From Streptomyces cyaneofuscatus (GTDB lineage: Bacteria; Actinomycetota; Actinomycetes; Streptomycetales; Streptomycetaceae), in contig NZ_JOEM01000022.1 of assembly GCF_000718135.1 (NCBI RefSeq), forward strand, positions 62,001 to 126,000: a stretch of DNA of 64,000 bases. The letters are read 5' to 3'. The notes under the pieces are model-generated. The model saw only the letters and a program-made list of their open reading frames with translations. It had not been told where the DNA came from and did not search any database. Shown here in pieces: positions 50,564-59,757 of the stretch. The position numbers and the translations under genes are program-made. The first letter of the stretch is position 1. Each line of letters starts with the position of its first letter.

Positions 50564-51822
50564 CGACGGGGGCTCCCTTGTCCGTCCTGCAGGGCCTCGG
50601 CAAGCAGGTCGTCGAAGCGGGCGAGGCCCGCCTCCCGGCTCAGATGGCGCGCCACGTATCGCGGCCCCTCGGCACCCAGCGACCCGGCCGCGGCCGGGTC
50701 GGCGGCCAGCTTCCGTACGGTCTCCAGCAGGGCGGCCGGGTCCTCGGGGGCGACGAGCACCCCGGCCCCCGAGCGGCGCACCTCGTCGGCGGTGCCGCCC
50801 TCGTCGGCGACGGAGGCGATGACGGGGCGGCCGGAGACGAAGTACGAGGTGAGCTTGGAGGGGACGCTCATGTCGAGGACGGAGGCCCGCTGGGTGACCG
50901 CGAGGACATCGGCGGCGGCGAGGACGTCGGTGAACTCCGCGGCCCCCGCGGGCTCCAGGAAGTCCACGTTGGGCAGCCCCTCGGCGCGGGCGCGCAGGGC
51001 GTCGCGCTGGTTGCCGTCGCCCATCAGGACGACCCGGACGTCCCTGGCGAGGCGGGCGGTGTCGATCAGGACTTCGAGGCCCTGCTTGAGGCCCATGTTG
51101 CCGGAGTGCAGCAGGACGGGGGTGGCGGGGTCCCAGCCGAGCCGGGCCCGGGTGGCGGCCCGGTCGGCGGTGGGGCCTTGCACATGGGTCCAGTTGGGGA
51201 CGAGCCGGATGCGGCCGGGGTCGACACCGAGGGCGGTGACGCCGGGGACGAAACTCTCATGGATGACGCCGACGAGGGCCGCGCCGCTCAGCGCGTACCG
51301 CTCGGCCGCCGCGGCGACGGCTGCCGCCCTGCCCCCGCCCCGTATGCCGCTCTGCGCGGCGGCGGCGCCCATCAGGTCCTGGACGACGGGGATGTACGGG
51401 ACGCGGTGGCGGCGGGCGAGGCGCGCGCCGATCACCCCGCCGGCGAGGCTGGGCATCTGCGCGATCACCGCGTCGGGCCGTCCCGGCGGCGGGGCGAACA
51501 GCCCGGTGGCGAGGATGGACGCCTCGAACACCGCGCGCTTCAGGGCTGTCTGACGGGGCGGCACATAGTGCCTGCGCCGGTGGACGCCGACGCCGCCGCG
51601 TATCTCGACCGTCCGCCACACGCTGCGGTACGCCTCGTCCAGCTGCCAGGACGGATAGTGCGGCATACCGGTGAGCGCCCGCACCCGGGCACCCGACGCG
51701 GCCCAGTGCTCGGCGAGTTGAGTGGCGTACGGGCCGATGCCCGTGACCTCTGGTGCGTAGTTCGTCGAGACCACCAGAAGGCGGCGGTTCAGAAACGGCC
51801 TGTGCCGTTCGACATCGGACAT
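50560..51822 (-). CDS. Family 4 glycosyltransferase (WcaI-like)
   Basis: A 420-residue GT-B glycosyltransferase similar to colanic-acid-type WcaI. Motifs: LVVSTNYAPEVTGIGPYATQ, MPHYPSWQLDEAYR, YIPVVQDLMGAAA, LLHSGNMGLKQGLEVLIDTA, VVLMGDGNQRDALR and MSVPSKLTSYFVSGRPVIAS. Start ATG at 51822 (MSDVERH) preferred over an upstream TTG. First gene of a minus-strand run with the Wzz-like and flippase genes, all overlapping. Confidence 0.9.
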   Translation of the reverse strand: MSDVERHRPFLNRRLLVVSTNYAPEVTGIGPYATQLAEHWAASGARVRALTGMPHYPSWQLDEAYRSVWRTVEIRGGVGVHRRRHYVPPRQTALKRAVFEASILATGLFAPPPGRPDAVIAQMPSLAGGVIGARLARRHRVPYIPVVQDLMGAAAAQSGIRGGGRAAAVAAAAERYALSGAALVGVIHESFVPGVTALGVDPGRIRLVPNWTHVQGPTADRAATRARLGWDPATPVLLHSGNMGLKQGLEVLIDTARLARDVRVVLMGDGNQRDALRARAEGLPNVDFLEPAGAAEFTDVLAAADVLAVTQRASVLDMSVPSKLTSYFVSGRPVIASVADEGGTADEVRRSGAGVLVAPEDPAALLETVRKLAADPAAAGSLGAEGPRYVARHLSREAGLARFDDLLAEALQDGQGSPRR

Positions 51823-51972
51823 CGGACGATCGCCTTCCCCCCACAACAGCCGCCGCTCCCTGCGGGAACAGCCCCTGCCGAGCTTATCCGTTCACGGCTT
51901 GCACAAGTGTTCTTCACAGTAAGGTCGTTGGAACATCACCGGATCACGTTGACCGTGGGGGGAGAGATACGG

Positions 51973-52422
51973 ATGGTGCAGCACAGGGTGGGGTACGCAC
52001 CCGGGGTGTACGACCTGTTCCATGTGGGTCACCTCAACATCCTGCGGCATGCCCGCAGTCAGTGCGACTACCTGGTCGCGGGGGTCGTCTCGGACGAGAT
52101 GGCCGCCCTCGCCAAGGGCCACACGCCCGTCATCCCGTTGCGCGAACGGCTGGAGATCGTCCGCAGTGTGCGGTTCGTCGACGCCGCCTTCGTGGAGACC
52201 GTGCCGGACAAGGTCGAGACCTGGCAGCAGGTCCGGTTCGACGTGATCTTCAAGGGCGACGACTGGCGGGGCACGGAGAAGGGGAAGAAGCTGGAGCGCG
52301 ACTTCGCCGAGGTCGGCGTGGAGGTCGTCTACTTCCCGTACACCGTGCACACGTCCAGCACCCAGCTGCGCCGGGCGCTGGACGTGCTGGTCAGCCGGGA
52401 CGGAGCGCTCTCAGCTCCCTGA
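51973..52422 (+). CDS. Cytidylyltransferase (TagD-like)
   Basis: A 149-residue nucleotidyltransferase. YAPGVYDLFHVGHLNILRHA has the HxGH motif, and YTVHTSSTQLRRAL ends with the TSST-like motif (family RTxGISTT position). VIFKGDDWRGTEKGKK is typical of glycerol-3-phosphate and related cytidylyltransferases. It would make a CDP-activated alcohol or polyol phosphate. Its 3' end overlaps the convergent CDP-alcohol phosphotransferase gene by 32 bp, suggesting the two act in one pathway. Confidence 0.88.
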   Translation: MVQHRVGYAPGVYDLFHVGHLNILRHARSQCDYLVAGVVSDEMAALAKGHTPVIPLRERLEIVRSVRFVDAAFVETVPDKVETWQQVRFDVIFKGDDWRGTEKGKKLERDFAEVGVEVVYFPYTVHTSSTQLRRALDVLVSRDGALSAP

Positions 52423-53110
52423 ACCACTTGGTGAGGAAGGCCGCCAGGAAGAGCGTGTGGACCACCGCGAGCACGGCGTACCCGGCCCGGAAGGCCCCGG
52501 GTGCGCCGAGCAGCAGGAACACCAGGCAGAAGACTCCGTAGTCGGCGGGCAGCAGCGCGACCGCTCGCACGCGTGAAACGGGAGAGGCCGTCGGCGCTCC
52601 GGCCACCGCCGCCTTGCCGAGCTTCTCGCGCAGCAGCCCCGCGCAGAAGGTCACCACGGCGGCGAGCTGGAAGCCCAGCGGCAGCAACAGCCAGGCACCC
52701 GAAGGCAGTTCGCCGAAGCGGTAGAAGGAGATCAGCACGGCGGTGTGGACGAGCACCAGCTTGCCGCAGTCCACGACGTGGTCCAGCCACTCCCCGTCGG
52801 GCCCGCCCCGGCCGGTGAGCCGGGCGAGCTGGCCGTCGGCGGAGTCGAAGGCGAAGCCGATCGCGAGCGCCGCGTAGACCAGCAGCGCCAGCGTCCAGGA
52901 CGGCTCCACGAGCGCGACCGCCGCGAGCGCGGTGTAGGTGAACAGCGCGCTGACCAGCGTCACTTGATTGGGTGTCAGACCCGCCCGGTACGCGCCCGCC
53001 GCGAGCAGCCGCCCGGCCGGGCGGTTCACGTACCGCGAGTAGAGCGAGACGCCCTTGGCGCTCTTCTGTGCGCCGCGCAGTTCGCGCAGCACTGTGCCCG
53101 TGCTTCCCAT
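52391..53110 (-). CDS. CDP-alcohol phosphatidyltransferase family protein
   Basis: A 239-residue membrane enzyme with about six hydrophobic segments. The complete CDP-alcohol phosphotransferase signature DX2DGX2ARX8GX3DX3D is present as DSADGQLARLTGRGGPDGEW followed by LDHVVD. It moves a phospho-alcohol from CDP to an acceptor, in phospholipid or polymer synthesis. Start MGSTGTV at 53110 is one of three nearby in-frame ATGs. The locus position suggests polymer decoration or a special lipid. Confidence 0.85.
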   Translation of the reverse strand: MGSTGTVLRELRGAQKSAKGVSLYSRYVNRPAGRLLAAGAYRAGLTPNQVTLVSALFTYTALAAVALVEPSWTLALLVYAALAIGFAFDSADGQLARLTGRGGPDGEWLDHVVDCGKLVLVHTAVLISFYRFGELPSGAWLLLPLGFQLAAVVTFCAGLLREKLGKAAVAGAPTASPVSRVRAVALLPADYGVFCLVFLLLGAPGAFRAGYAVLAVVHTLFLAAFLTKWFRELRALRPG

Positions 53111-53249
53111 ACGCCCCCCAGCGTCCGGCATTGCCCGCATCATGGCATGCGGGCGCCGGGGCCGGGGGCGATTGACCGGGACGGAACAGTTCCGTGATCA
53201 TGCCGGGCCGGGGGCTGCTCGATCATGCGGCAGCCGACGGGCAGCTCGA

Positions 53250-53621
53250 TCAGGCCGGGCCAGGAGGCTGCCTGCCGTCGGTGAGCTGCTCGTCCAGTTC
53301 GTCGAAGAGCAGTTCCTCGTGCTGGACCTGTCCGGTGCGGTACGCGGAGCGGGCGACCAGGTGCGAGGCGACCGGGCCGGTGAGCATCTGGAAGAAGCCG
53401 ATGAGGGCGAGGGTGGCGAAGTCCATGCCCGTGCGCAGCCGGAGGGCGACCCCTGCCAGGACAAGGATGATGCCGAGGGTCTGGGGCTTGGTCGCGGCGT
53501 GACTGCGGGAGAGCACGTCGGGCAGCCGGAGCATCCCGATCACCCCGAGCAGGCAGATCGCGGCGCCGAGGAGGACGAGCAGGGCCCCGGCCGTGTCGAG
53601 GATCTGGAGCCAGGCGTTCAC
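53250..53621 (-). CDS. mnhG: Na+/H+ antiporter subunit G
   Basis: A 123-residue MnhG/MrpG protein with three membrane segments (AGALLVLLGAAICLLGVIGM, TLGIILVLAGVALRL and the ALIGFFQMLTGPVASHLVAR segment). RLPDVLSRSHAATKPQTLG is the subunit signature. The C-terminus is an acidic hydrophilic tail. GTG start overlaps mnhF stop (GTGA). Last gene of the antiporter operon. Confidence 0.9.
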   Translation of the reverse strand: MNAWLQILDTAGALLVLLGAAICLLGVIGMLRLPDVLSRSHAATKPQTLGIILVLAGVALRLRTGMDFATLALIGFFQMLTGPVASHLVARSAYRTGQVQHEELLFDELDEQLTDGRQPPGPA

Positions 53622-53968
53622 TGGGGGCCCTCCTTGGTCTCGCCGGTGTCCGGTCCCGGGGCGCCCCGGGTCGGGACCGTGACGGCGGGCCGGTCGCGTA
53701 CGGCGATGAAGCGGGCGATGCCCACCGAGCCGGTGAAGCCCAGGAAGGCGAGCACCAGCATGATCGGGAAGTAGAACGAGTCCAGCGCGACGGCGGACTT
53801 GGCGCCGAGGCCGGCGATGATCAGGGCGGCGATCACGTCCAGCGAGATCGCCCGGTCCAGCATGGAGGGGCCGCGCCAGATCCGGACCAGCAGCAGCAGC
53901 CCGGCCACCAGGACCAGGACGACTGCGGCGGTCAGCAGAATACGGTCGATCTGTTCGAAGACGCTCAT
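53618..53968 (-). CDS. mnhF: Na+/H+ antiporter subunit F
   Basis: A 116-residue MnhF/MrpF protein with three membrane segments and the signature RIWRGPSMLDRAISLDVIAA. PIMLVLAFLGFTGSVGIARF follows. The C-terminal tail is Pro/Gly-rich. ATG at 53968 overlaps the mnhE stop (ATGA). Confidence 0.9.
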   Translation of the reverse strand: MSVFEQIDRILLTAAVVLVLVAGLLLLVRIWRGPSMLDRAISLDVIAALIIAGLGAKSAVALDSFYFPIMLVLAFLGFTGSVGIARFIAVRDRPAVTVPTRGAPGPDTGETKEGPQ

Positions 53969-54591
53969 GGTGCGGGCCTTCCGGCGACGAGCTGCGGCGG
54001 TGGGGGCGGTTCGGCGACCCGGGCGATCTCGTCCCGGGTGCCGAAGGCCCGTACGGTCAGTTCCTCCAGCCGCCAGACCTGACGGCGGGCGGCTTCGAGT
54101 TCTTCGGGCCGGTCCGCGTCCAGGACGTGCAGGAAGACGGTGGCGGTGGCCCGGCGCACCTCGATGACGGAGCCGCCCGGCACGTTGGAGACGGCCACGG
54201 CGACGGCGGCGAGCATCAGGTCGCCGCGGCAGCGCAGGGGCACGCCGATGACGGCGGCCTGGTGCGGTGTGGAGCTGAAGATCTGCCGGGTGACCCGCAC
54301 ACCGGAGGTGTACATGTCGTAGAGCAGATACCCGGCGAGGCGGATGATGCCCCACGGGTGGAGCCGGAGCCCGAGGTCGACCGGCGGCAGCGGGAAGGCC
54401 AGGCAGACGGCGCTCGCGACGATGACGCCCGTGATGACGTTGGCCAGGTTGAGGGTGGACCAGAGCAGCACCCAGATGAGGGTGAGCCAGGCGATCAGCG
54501 ACAGGTCCAGCACCCGTCCTCGCCGGCCGACCTTGCAGCTCATCGGCGGCAGGTCGGCGTCGCGGAACGAGAACCGCAGGAAACGGCTCAC
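53965..54591 (-). CDS. mnhE: Na+/H+ antiporter subunit E
   Basis: A 208-residue MnhE/MrpE protein. Two membrane segments (LIAWLTLIWVLLWSTLNLAN and the GVIVASAVCLAFPLP region) precede a cytoplasmic domain with PHQAAVIGVPLRCRGDLMLA and VSNVPGGSVIEV. The cytoplasmic C-terminus is longer than usual and Pro-rich. Overlaps mnhD and mnhF by 4 bp each. Confidence 0.9.
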   Translation of the reverse strand: MSRFLRFSFRDADLPPMSCKVGRRGRVLDLSLIAWLTLIWVLLWSTLNLANVITGVIVASAVCLAFPLPPVDLGLRLHPWGIIRLAGYLLYDMYTSGVRVTRQIFSSTPHQAAVIGVPLRCRGDLMLAAVAVAVSNVPGGSVIEVRRATATVFLHVLDADRPEELEAARRQVWRLEELTVRAFGTRDEIARVAEPPPPPQLVAGRPAP

Positions 54592-56240
54592 TTGCCCAGC
54601 ACCTCCTCGATGTAGGGCGTGCGCTTCAGCAGTTCGACGGCCGAGCGGTCGGTGAAGGCGGTGAGCGGTCCGGCGAACACCGTGAAGGACAGGGCCAGCG
54701 CGATGGTCGCCGCGGTCGCCGCCATCATGGGCCGGGGCAGCCTGCTGGTGGTGGTGACGGCCCGTCCGTGCAGCGTCGCCGCGACGGCCTGGCCCGCCGG
54801 ACGGTGCACGGGCTCGATGCCCTCGTCACCGGTGCCGGGGACGCCGTCGGGACCCTCGTCGGTGTCGTCGTCGCTGTCGTCCCCGGACTCCAGGACCGTG
54901 CCCGCCTCGGCCTGTCCGGGCGGGGCGGCCCGCCAGAACGCCAGGTTCCACACCTTGGCGGTGACGTAGAGCGTCAGCAGGCTGGTGACCACCGATCCGG
55001 CGACCAGGATCCAGGCCCAGGTGGAACCGTCGGCGACGCCCGCGCGCATCAGCCCGAGCTTGCCGATGAAGCCGGAGAGCGGGGGGATGCCCGCCAGGTT
55101 CATCGCCGGGACGAAGAAGAGGAGGGCCAGTATCGGCGCGGCCTTGGCGAGTCCGCCGAGCCGGGTCAGCTCGGTGGTGCCGCCCCGGCGTTCGATCAGC
55201 CCGGCGACCAGGAACAGGGTGGTCTGCACGGTGATGTGGTGTACGACATAGACGATGGCTCCGCCGTACGCCTCGCGGGTGGCGAGCCCGATCCCGAAGA
55301 CCATGAAGCCGATATGGCTGATCAGGGTGAAGGAGAGCAGCCGTTTGAGGTCGGTCTGGGCGACCGCGCCGAGGATGCCGATGAGCATCGAGGCCAGGGC
55401 GACGGCCATCAGCAGGTCGCCGATCCGGTTGCCCGGGAAGAGCAGGGTCTCGGTCCGCATCATGCAGTAGACGCCGACCTTGGTGAGCAGTCCGGCGAAG
55501 ACGGCGGTGACGGGCGCGGGTGCCGTCGGATAGGAGTCGGGGAGCCAGGCGGCGACCGGGAAGACGGCGGCCTTGATGGCGAAGACGGTGATCAGCATCG
55601 CCTGGATCAAGGTCTGCACACCGAGCGGGAGTCCGGGCAGCCGCTCGGCGAGCTGCGCGAAGTTGACGGTGCCGAGGGCCGCGTACGTCATGGCGATGGC
55701 GATGAGGAAGACCATCGACGAGAACAGCGAGATGATCACGTAGGTGGAGCCGGCCCGCATGCGGGGTCCGGTGCCGCCGAGGGTGAGCAGCACGAAGCTG
55801 GCCACCAGCATGATCTCGAAGCTGACGAAGAGGTTGACGAGGTCGCCCGCGAGGAAGGTGCAGGAGACCCCGGCGACGAGGATCAGATAGGCGGGGTGGA
55901 AGACCGCCAGCGGGGTCTCCTTGTCCCGGTCGGTCATGCCTTGGCCGAGGGAGTAGATCAGCACGCAGAGCGTGACGGCCGAGGAGACGGTGAGCATCAG
56001 CCCGGAGAGCCGGTCGGCGACCAGGGTGATGCCGAGCGGCGGGGCGAAGTCGCCGAGGTGGACGGAGAGCGGGCCCTGTCGGTCGGCGGCGATCATCAGG
56101 ATGATCGACAGCGCCAGCACGGCGGTGAGTACGGCGACGCTGATGAAACGCTGGAAACGCTGCATCCGGGTGCCGAAGGTGAGGCTGAGTCCGGTGGCGC
56201 AGAGCGGCAGGAGCACCGGCAGCGGGACGAGCGCGTTCAT
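54588..56240 (-). CDS. mnhD: Na+/H+ antiporter subunit D
   Basis: A 550-residue MnhD/MrpD, homologous to the proton-pumping subunits of complex I. KAAVFPVAAWLPDSYPTAPA and the TDLKRLLSFTLISHIGFMVF segment carry the conserved Lys residues of the channel; about 13 membrane segments. Unusual is a hydrophilic acidic loop before the last membrane segment (about residues 435-475: GDDSDDDTDEGPDGVPG). Overlaps mnhE and mnhC. Confidence 0.93.
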   Translation of the reverse strand: MNALVPLPVLLPLCATGLSLTFGTRMQRFQRFISVAVLTAVLALSIILMIAADRQGPLSVHLGDFAPPLGITLVADRLSGLMLTVSSAVTLCVLIYSLGQGMTDRDKETPLAVFHPAYLILVAGVSCTFLAGDLVNLFVSFEIMLVASFVLLTLGGTGPRMRAGSTYVIISLFSSMVFLIAIAMTYAALGTVNFAQLAERLPGLPLGVQTLIQAMLITVFAIKAAVFPVAAWLPDSYPTAPAPVTAVFAGLLTKVGVYCMMRTETLLFPGNRIGDLLMAVALASMLIGILGAVAQTDLKRLLSFTLISHIGFMVFGIGLATREAYGGAIVYVVHHITVQTTLFLVAGLIERRGGTTELTRLGGLAKAAPILALLFFVPAMNLAGIPPLSGFIGKLGLMRAGVADGSTWAWILVAGSVVTSLLTLYVTAKVWNLAFWRAAPPGQAEAGTVLESGDDSDDDTDEGPDGVPGTGDEGIEPVHRPAGQAVAATLHGRAVTTTSRLPRPMMAATAATIALALSFTVFAGPLTAFTDRSAVELLKRTPYIEEVLGK

Positions 56241-56857
56241 CCGGCGGCTCCTCTTTCGTCTCGGGGGTAGCGGTCGTCGGCCTTGGCGTCGCCGTCGCGT
56301 TCGTAGTCCTCGGGGTCGGCGCCGATGACGTCGTTCCAGAGGTCGCCGGAGGCGTCACGGCCGCGCGCCTGGCGGGCGCGGTCGGCGCGCAGCCGGTCGC
56401 GGAGTCTGCGGCGCTCCTCCCGGTAGCGTTCGCGCTCGTCCGCCGTGGGCTCCGAACCCGAGCGGAACTCCTCGCGCAACTGGGCGCGCTCGGAGAGCAC
56501 TTCGGCGCGGAGCACGATGCGCCGGTCCTCCAGGTCGTCGTGCACCTCGTCGGTGCCGGTGATCTGGTGGCTGCGGTAGGCCATGGCGAGCAGGAACGCG
56601 GTGGTGCCGAGGGTGATGACGATGGCGGTCAGCGCGATGGCCTGCGGCAGCGGGTCGGTGACCCGGCGCAGGTCGACCCCGTAGAGGAGGGGTGCGGCGC
56701 CGGCGGTGCCGGTCGAGGCGAGGATCAGCAGGTTGACCCCGTTGCTGAGGATGACGGCACCGAGCAGGATGCGGGTCAGCGGCCGGGTCAGCATGAGGAT
56801 GGCGCCCACGGCGCAGAGCACCACGGCCGTGACGAGGAGTGAGGCGCTGACGGTCAT
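56237..56857 (-). CDS. mnhC: Na+/H+ antiporter subunit C with a charged C-terminal extension
   Basis: A 206-residue protein. The first about 105 residues are MnhC/MrpC/NuoK-like with three membrane segments (LLGAVILSNGVNLLILASTG, DPLPQAIALTAIVITLGTTA). The remaining about 100 residues are highly charged (SERAQLREEFRSGSEP, ERERYREERRRLRDRLRADR) and probably coiled coil; most MnhC proteins end soon after the third helix. ATG at 56857 overlaps the mnhA stop. Confidence 0.9.
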   Translation of the reverse strand: MTVSASLLVTAVVLCAVGAILMLTRPLTRILLGAVILSNGVNLLILASTGTAGAAPLLYGVDLRRVTDPLPQAIALTAIVITLGTTAFLLAMAYRSHQITGTDEVHDDLEDRRIVLRAEVLSERAQLREEFRSGSEPTADERERYREERRRLRDRLRADRARQARGRDASGDLWNDVIGADPEDYERDGDAKADDRYPRDERGAAG

Positions 56858-59757
56858 CGGGGGTTCCCTTCCGCCGTCGTGCTGTTGGAGGCGGTCAGGG
56901 CGCCGGCGGCCCGTTCGATCTGCCGGTCGATCTTGGCGCCGAGGGCCCGCACGATGTCCAGGACGACGCCGAGCACCAGCAGGTACACGCCGAAGTCGAA
57001 CAGGATCGGCGTACTCATGTGGAAGTCGCCGAAGACCGGCAGGTGCCCGTGGTAGGTGAAGGCGTGCAGCACGGTGCCGTCGATCAGCCCGAGGAGCCCC
57101 ACGGCGGTCGAGATGAACAGGCCGAGTCCGGTGAAGAGACCCGGTTGCAGGGGGGCGGCCTGGGCCAGTTCGAACCGGCCGCCGGCCAGGTAGCGGGTGA
57201 TAAAAGCAACTCCGGCGACGAGCCCCGCGACGAAGCCGCCGCCGGGCATGTTCTCGGCGCAGAACAGCAGGTAGACCGAGAGGATCAGGATCGGGTGGAA
57301 GAGGAGCCTGGCCACCACTTCGAAGACGATGGAGCGGTGCTCGGGGGCGAGGGTGGAGCCGGCGGCGAGCCAGCCGCGCTCGGGCGCCACCTCGTCGCCC
57401 TGCGGCAGGCGCGCGGTGTGCTGGGCCGCGATCGACCAGGCGGTACGGCCCTTGAGCTCGTCCGGGAGCATCGGTCCGTCGCTGCGGCGGTGCAGGTAGA
57501 TGAGGCTGGTGACACCGATGGCGGCGGCGGCCAGCACGGCGGACTCGCCCATGGTGTCCCAGGCGCGCAGGTCGACGAGAATCGTGGCGACGACGTCCTT
57601 GTACCCGTGGTCGGAGACCTCCTTGACCATGGCGGCGCCGGCGGGTTCGGCGGTCCGCGCGGCGGCGGCCACCCAGACGGCGACACCGATGGTGCCGGCC
57701 GCGAGCAGGGCCACCGGGATGCGGATCGCGCGCCGCCAGGGCGAGACGGTCTCCTCGAAGTGGACCGGCATCCGGCGCAGCACCAGGACGAAGACGATCA
57801 TCGCCACGGTCTCGACACAGAACTGGGTGAGCGCCAGATCCGGCGCGCCCTGGACGACGAAGAGCAGGGCGGTGCCGTAACCGATCAGGCCGCTGAGGAC
57901 GACCGCCTTCATCCGGCGGCGGACGGTCAGGCAGAGCAGCGCCGCGATGCAGGTGAGGACGGCGACGCCGCCCTGGAGTTCGTTGTCCCAGACCCGGGGG
58001 GCCGGGGCGCCCTGCCAGGGGCGGTCGGTGACGAGCACGGCGAGCTGTCCGCCGGCCATGACGAGCAGCGTGGTCGCCAGGTAGACCGAGAGGGAACCAC
58101 GCTGGATGAAGCCGGTGACCTGGAGCGCGAGCCGTTCCTGACCGAGCAGCAGATGGCCGAAGACGCTGTCGGCGGTGGGCCAGGCGATACGGCGGGAGAG
58201 CTGGGTGACGGTGTCGCGCGCGAGGAAGAGGCCGGTACCGGCCGCCCAGGCGACGGCGGACAGGAGCAGCGCGATGCCGAACCCGTGCCAGAGCGCGAGG
58301 TGGTAGGGGTCCTCGGGGGCCGGATAGGTGTCGGCGTAGGCGCTGAACAGCCGGTCGGTCAGCCCGACGCCGGGGCCGAGCACCAGGCCGAGGACGGCCA
58401 GCAGGGCGGGCGGCGCGAGGAAGGCCCAGCCCACGCTGTGTACGGCGGTGTCGGGAACGCCGGGCTTGCGGGCGAAGGCGCCCCAGACGAAGCGCAGGGT
58501 GTACGCGGTCGTCAGCGCCGAGCCCAGCACGACGACGGCCAGCGCCCAGCGGTCGGCGGCCGAGCCGTGCAGCAGCGCCTCGAACGCGGCCTCCTTGGCG
58601 GCGAAGCCGAGCAGCGGCGGCAGCGCGGCCATGGAGGCGGCGGCGAGGACGGCGACCCCGGCCACGTACGGCAGGGAGCGTCCCACGCCGGAGAGTTTCC
58701 GCAGGTCGCGGGTGCCGGTGGAGTGGTCGACGATGCCGGTCACGAGGAAGAGCGGCGCCTTGAACAGGGCGTGCCCGAGGATCATCGCGACGGCGGCGAG
58801 GGCCGCGTCCCGGTTGCCGGTCCCGGCGAGCAGGGTGAGGAAGCCGAGCTGGCTGACGGTCCCGTAGGCGAGGACGAGCTTGAGGTCGTTGAGGCGCAGC
58901 GCACGCCAGCCGCCGAGCAGCATGGTCGCGCCGCCGAGGACCAGGATGACGGGCTTCCAGACGGGTACGTCGGCGAAGGCCGGGGAGAGCCGGGCGACCA
59001 GGTAGACCCCGGCCTTGACCATCGCGGCGGCGTGCAGGTAGGCGCTGACCGGGGTGGGCGCGGCCATGGCGTTCGGCAGCCACATGGAGAACGGCCAGAT
59101 CGCGGACTTCGACAGCGCCCCGGCCAGGATCAGCACGAGGGCGACGGAGATGGCGAGCGTCGTCTCCGGCGGGTCGGCGACGATCGCGGAGATCTGGTAC
59201 GTACCGGCGGCCTGACCGACGATCAGGAAGCCGACCAGCATGGCGAGGCCGCCGAGCGTGGTGACCGTGAGCGCCTGGAGCGCGGAGCGCCTGCTGTGGC
59301 GGTGTTCGCTGCCGTGGCCGATCAGCAGGAAGGAGAAGACCGTGGTCAGCTCCCAGAACACGTAGAGCGTGATCAGGTCGTCGGCGAGGACCAGGGCGAG
59401 CATCGCCCCCGCGAAGGCGAGCAGGTTCCCGGCGAACCGGCCCAGCTGCGGGGTGTTGTCGCGGAAGTAGGAGGCGCAGTAGATCAGGACGAGGGCGCCG
59501 ACCCCGGCGGCCATCAGGACCATCAGCTCGGAGAGCGCGTCCAGGCGGAGGTCGAGCGAGACGTCGTAGTCCGGGATCCACTGCCAGGACCAGGTGACGG
59601 CCTCACCGGAGGCGGCGGTGCTCCACCGGGTGAAGGCCCAGACGGTGGCGGCGACGGGGGGCAGTGCCAGCACGAGGAAGGCGCGCCTGCCGAGCCGGTG
59701 GACCAACGGGCCCGCGAAGGCGGCCAGCACGAAGTGGCCGATGATGAGCCCGATCAC
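56854..59757 (-). CDS. mnhA: Na+/H+ antiporter subunit A (MnhA-MnhB fusion)
   Basis: A 967-residue MnhA/MrpA. The N-terminal NuoL-like part has SYFRDNTPQLGRFAGNLLAF, KSAIWPFSMWLPNAMAAPTP and KLVLAYGTVSQLGFLTLLAG. The C-terminal region (about residues 810-940) contains an MnhB-like domain (ENMPGGGFVAGLVAGVAFIT). No separate mnhB is present, matching the AB fusion. GTG start at 59757. First gene of the operon, whose members exchange cytoplasmic Na+ for H+ as one complex in the membrane. Confidence 0.93.
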   Translation of the reverse strand: MIGLIIGHFVLAAFAGPLVHRLGRRAFLVLALPPVAATVWAFTRWSTAASGEAVTWSWQWIPDYDVSLDLRLDALSELMVLMAAGVGALVLIYCASYFRDNTPQLGRFAGNLLAFAGAMLALVLADDLITLYVFWELTTVFSFLLIGHGSEHRHSRRSALQALTVTTLGGLAMLVGFLIVGQAAGTYQISAIVADPPETTLAISVALVLILAGALSKSAIWPFSMWLPNAMAAPTPVSAYLHAAAMVKAGVYLVARLSPAFADVPVWKPVILVLGGATMLLGGWRALRLNDLKLVLAYGTVSQLGFLTLLAGTGNRDAALAAVAMILGHALFKAPLFLVTGIVDHSTGTRDLRKLSGVGRSLPYVAGVAVLAAASMAALPPLLGFAAKEAAFEALLHGSAADRWALAVVVLGSALTTAYTLRFVWGAFARKPGVPDTAVHSVGWAFLAPPALLAVLGLVLGPGVGLTDRLFSAYADTYPAPEDPYHLALWHGFGIALLLSAVAWAAGTGLFLARDTVTQLSRRIAWPTADSVFGHLLLGQERLALQVTGFIQRGSLSVYLATTLLVMAGGQLAVLVTDRPWQGAPAPRVWDNELQGGVAVLTCIAALLCLTVRRRMKAVVLSGLIGYGTALLFVVQGAPDLALTQFCVETVAMIVFVLVLRRMPVHFEETVSPWRRAIRIPVALLAAGTIGVAVWVAAAARTAEPAGAAMVKEVSDHGYKDVVATILVDLRAWDTMGESAVLAAAAIGVTSLIYLHRRSDGPMLPDELKGRTAWSIAAQHTARLPQGDEVAPERGWLAAGSTLAPEHRSIVFEVVARLLFHPILILSVYLLFCAENMPGGGFVAGLVAGVAFITRYLAGGRFELAQAAPLQPGLFTGLGLFISTAVGLLGLIDGTVLHAFTYHGHLPVFGDFHMSTPILFDFGVYLLVLGVVLDIVRALGAKIDRQIERAAGALTASNSTTAEGNPR

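Noticed and set aside
49010..51553. 847-codon plus-strand frame opposite the wzz-like and glycosyltransferase genes
   Set aside because: No domains or ribosome binding site; mirrors coding bias of the minus-strand genes.
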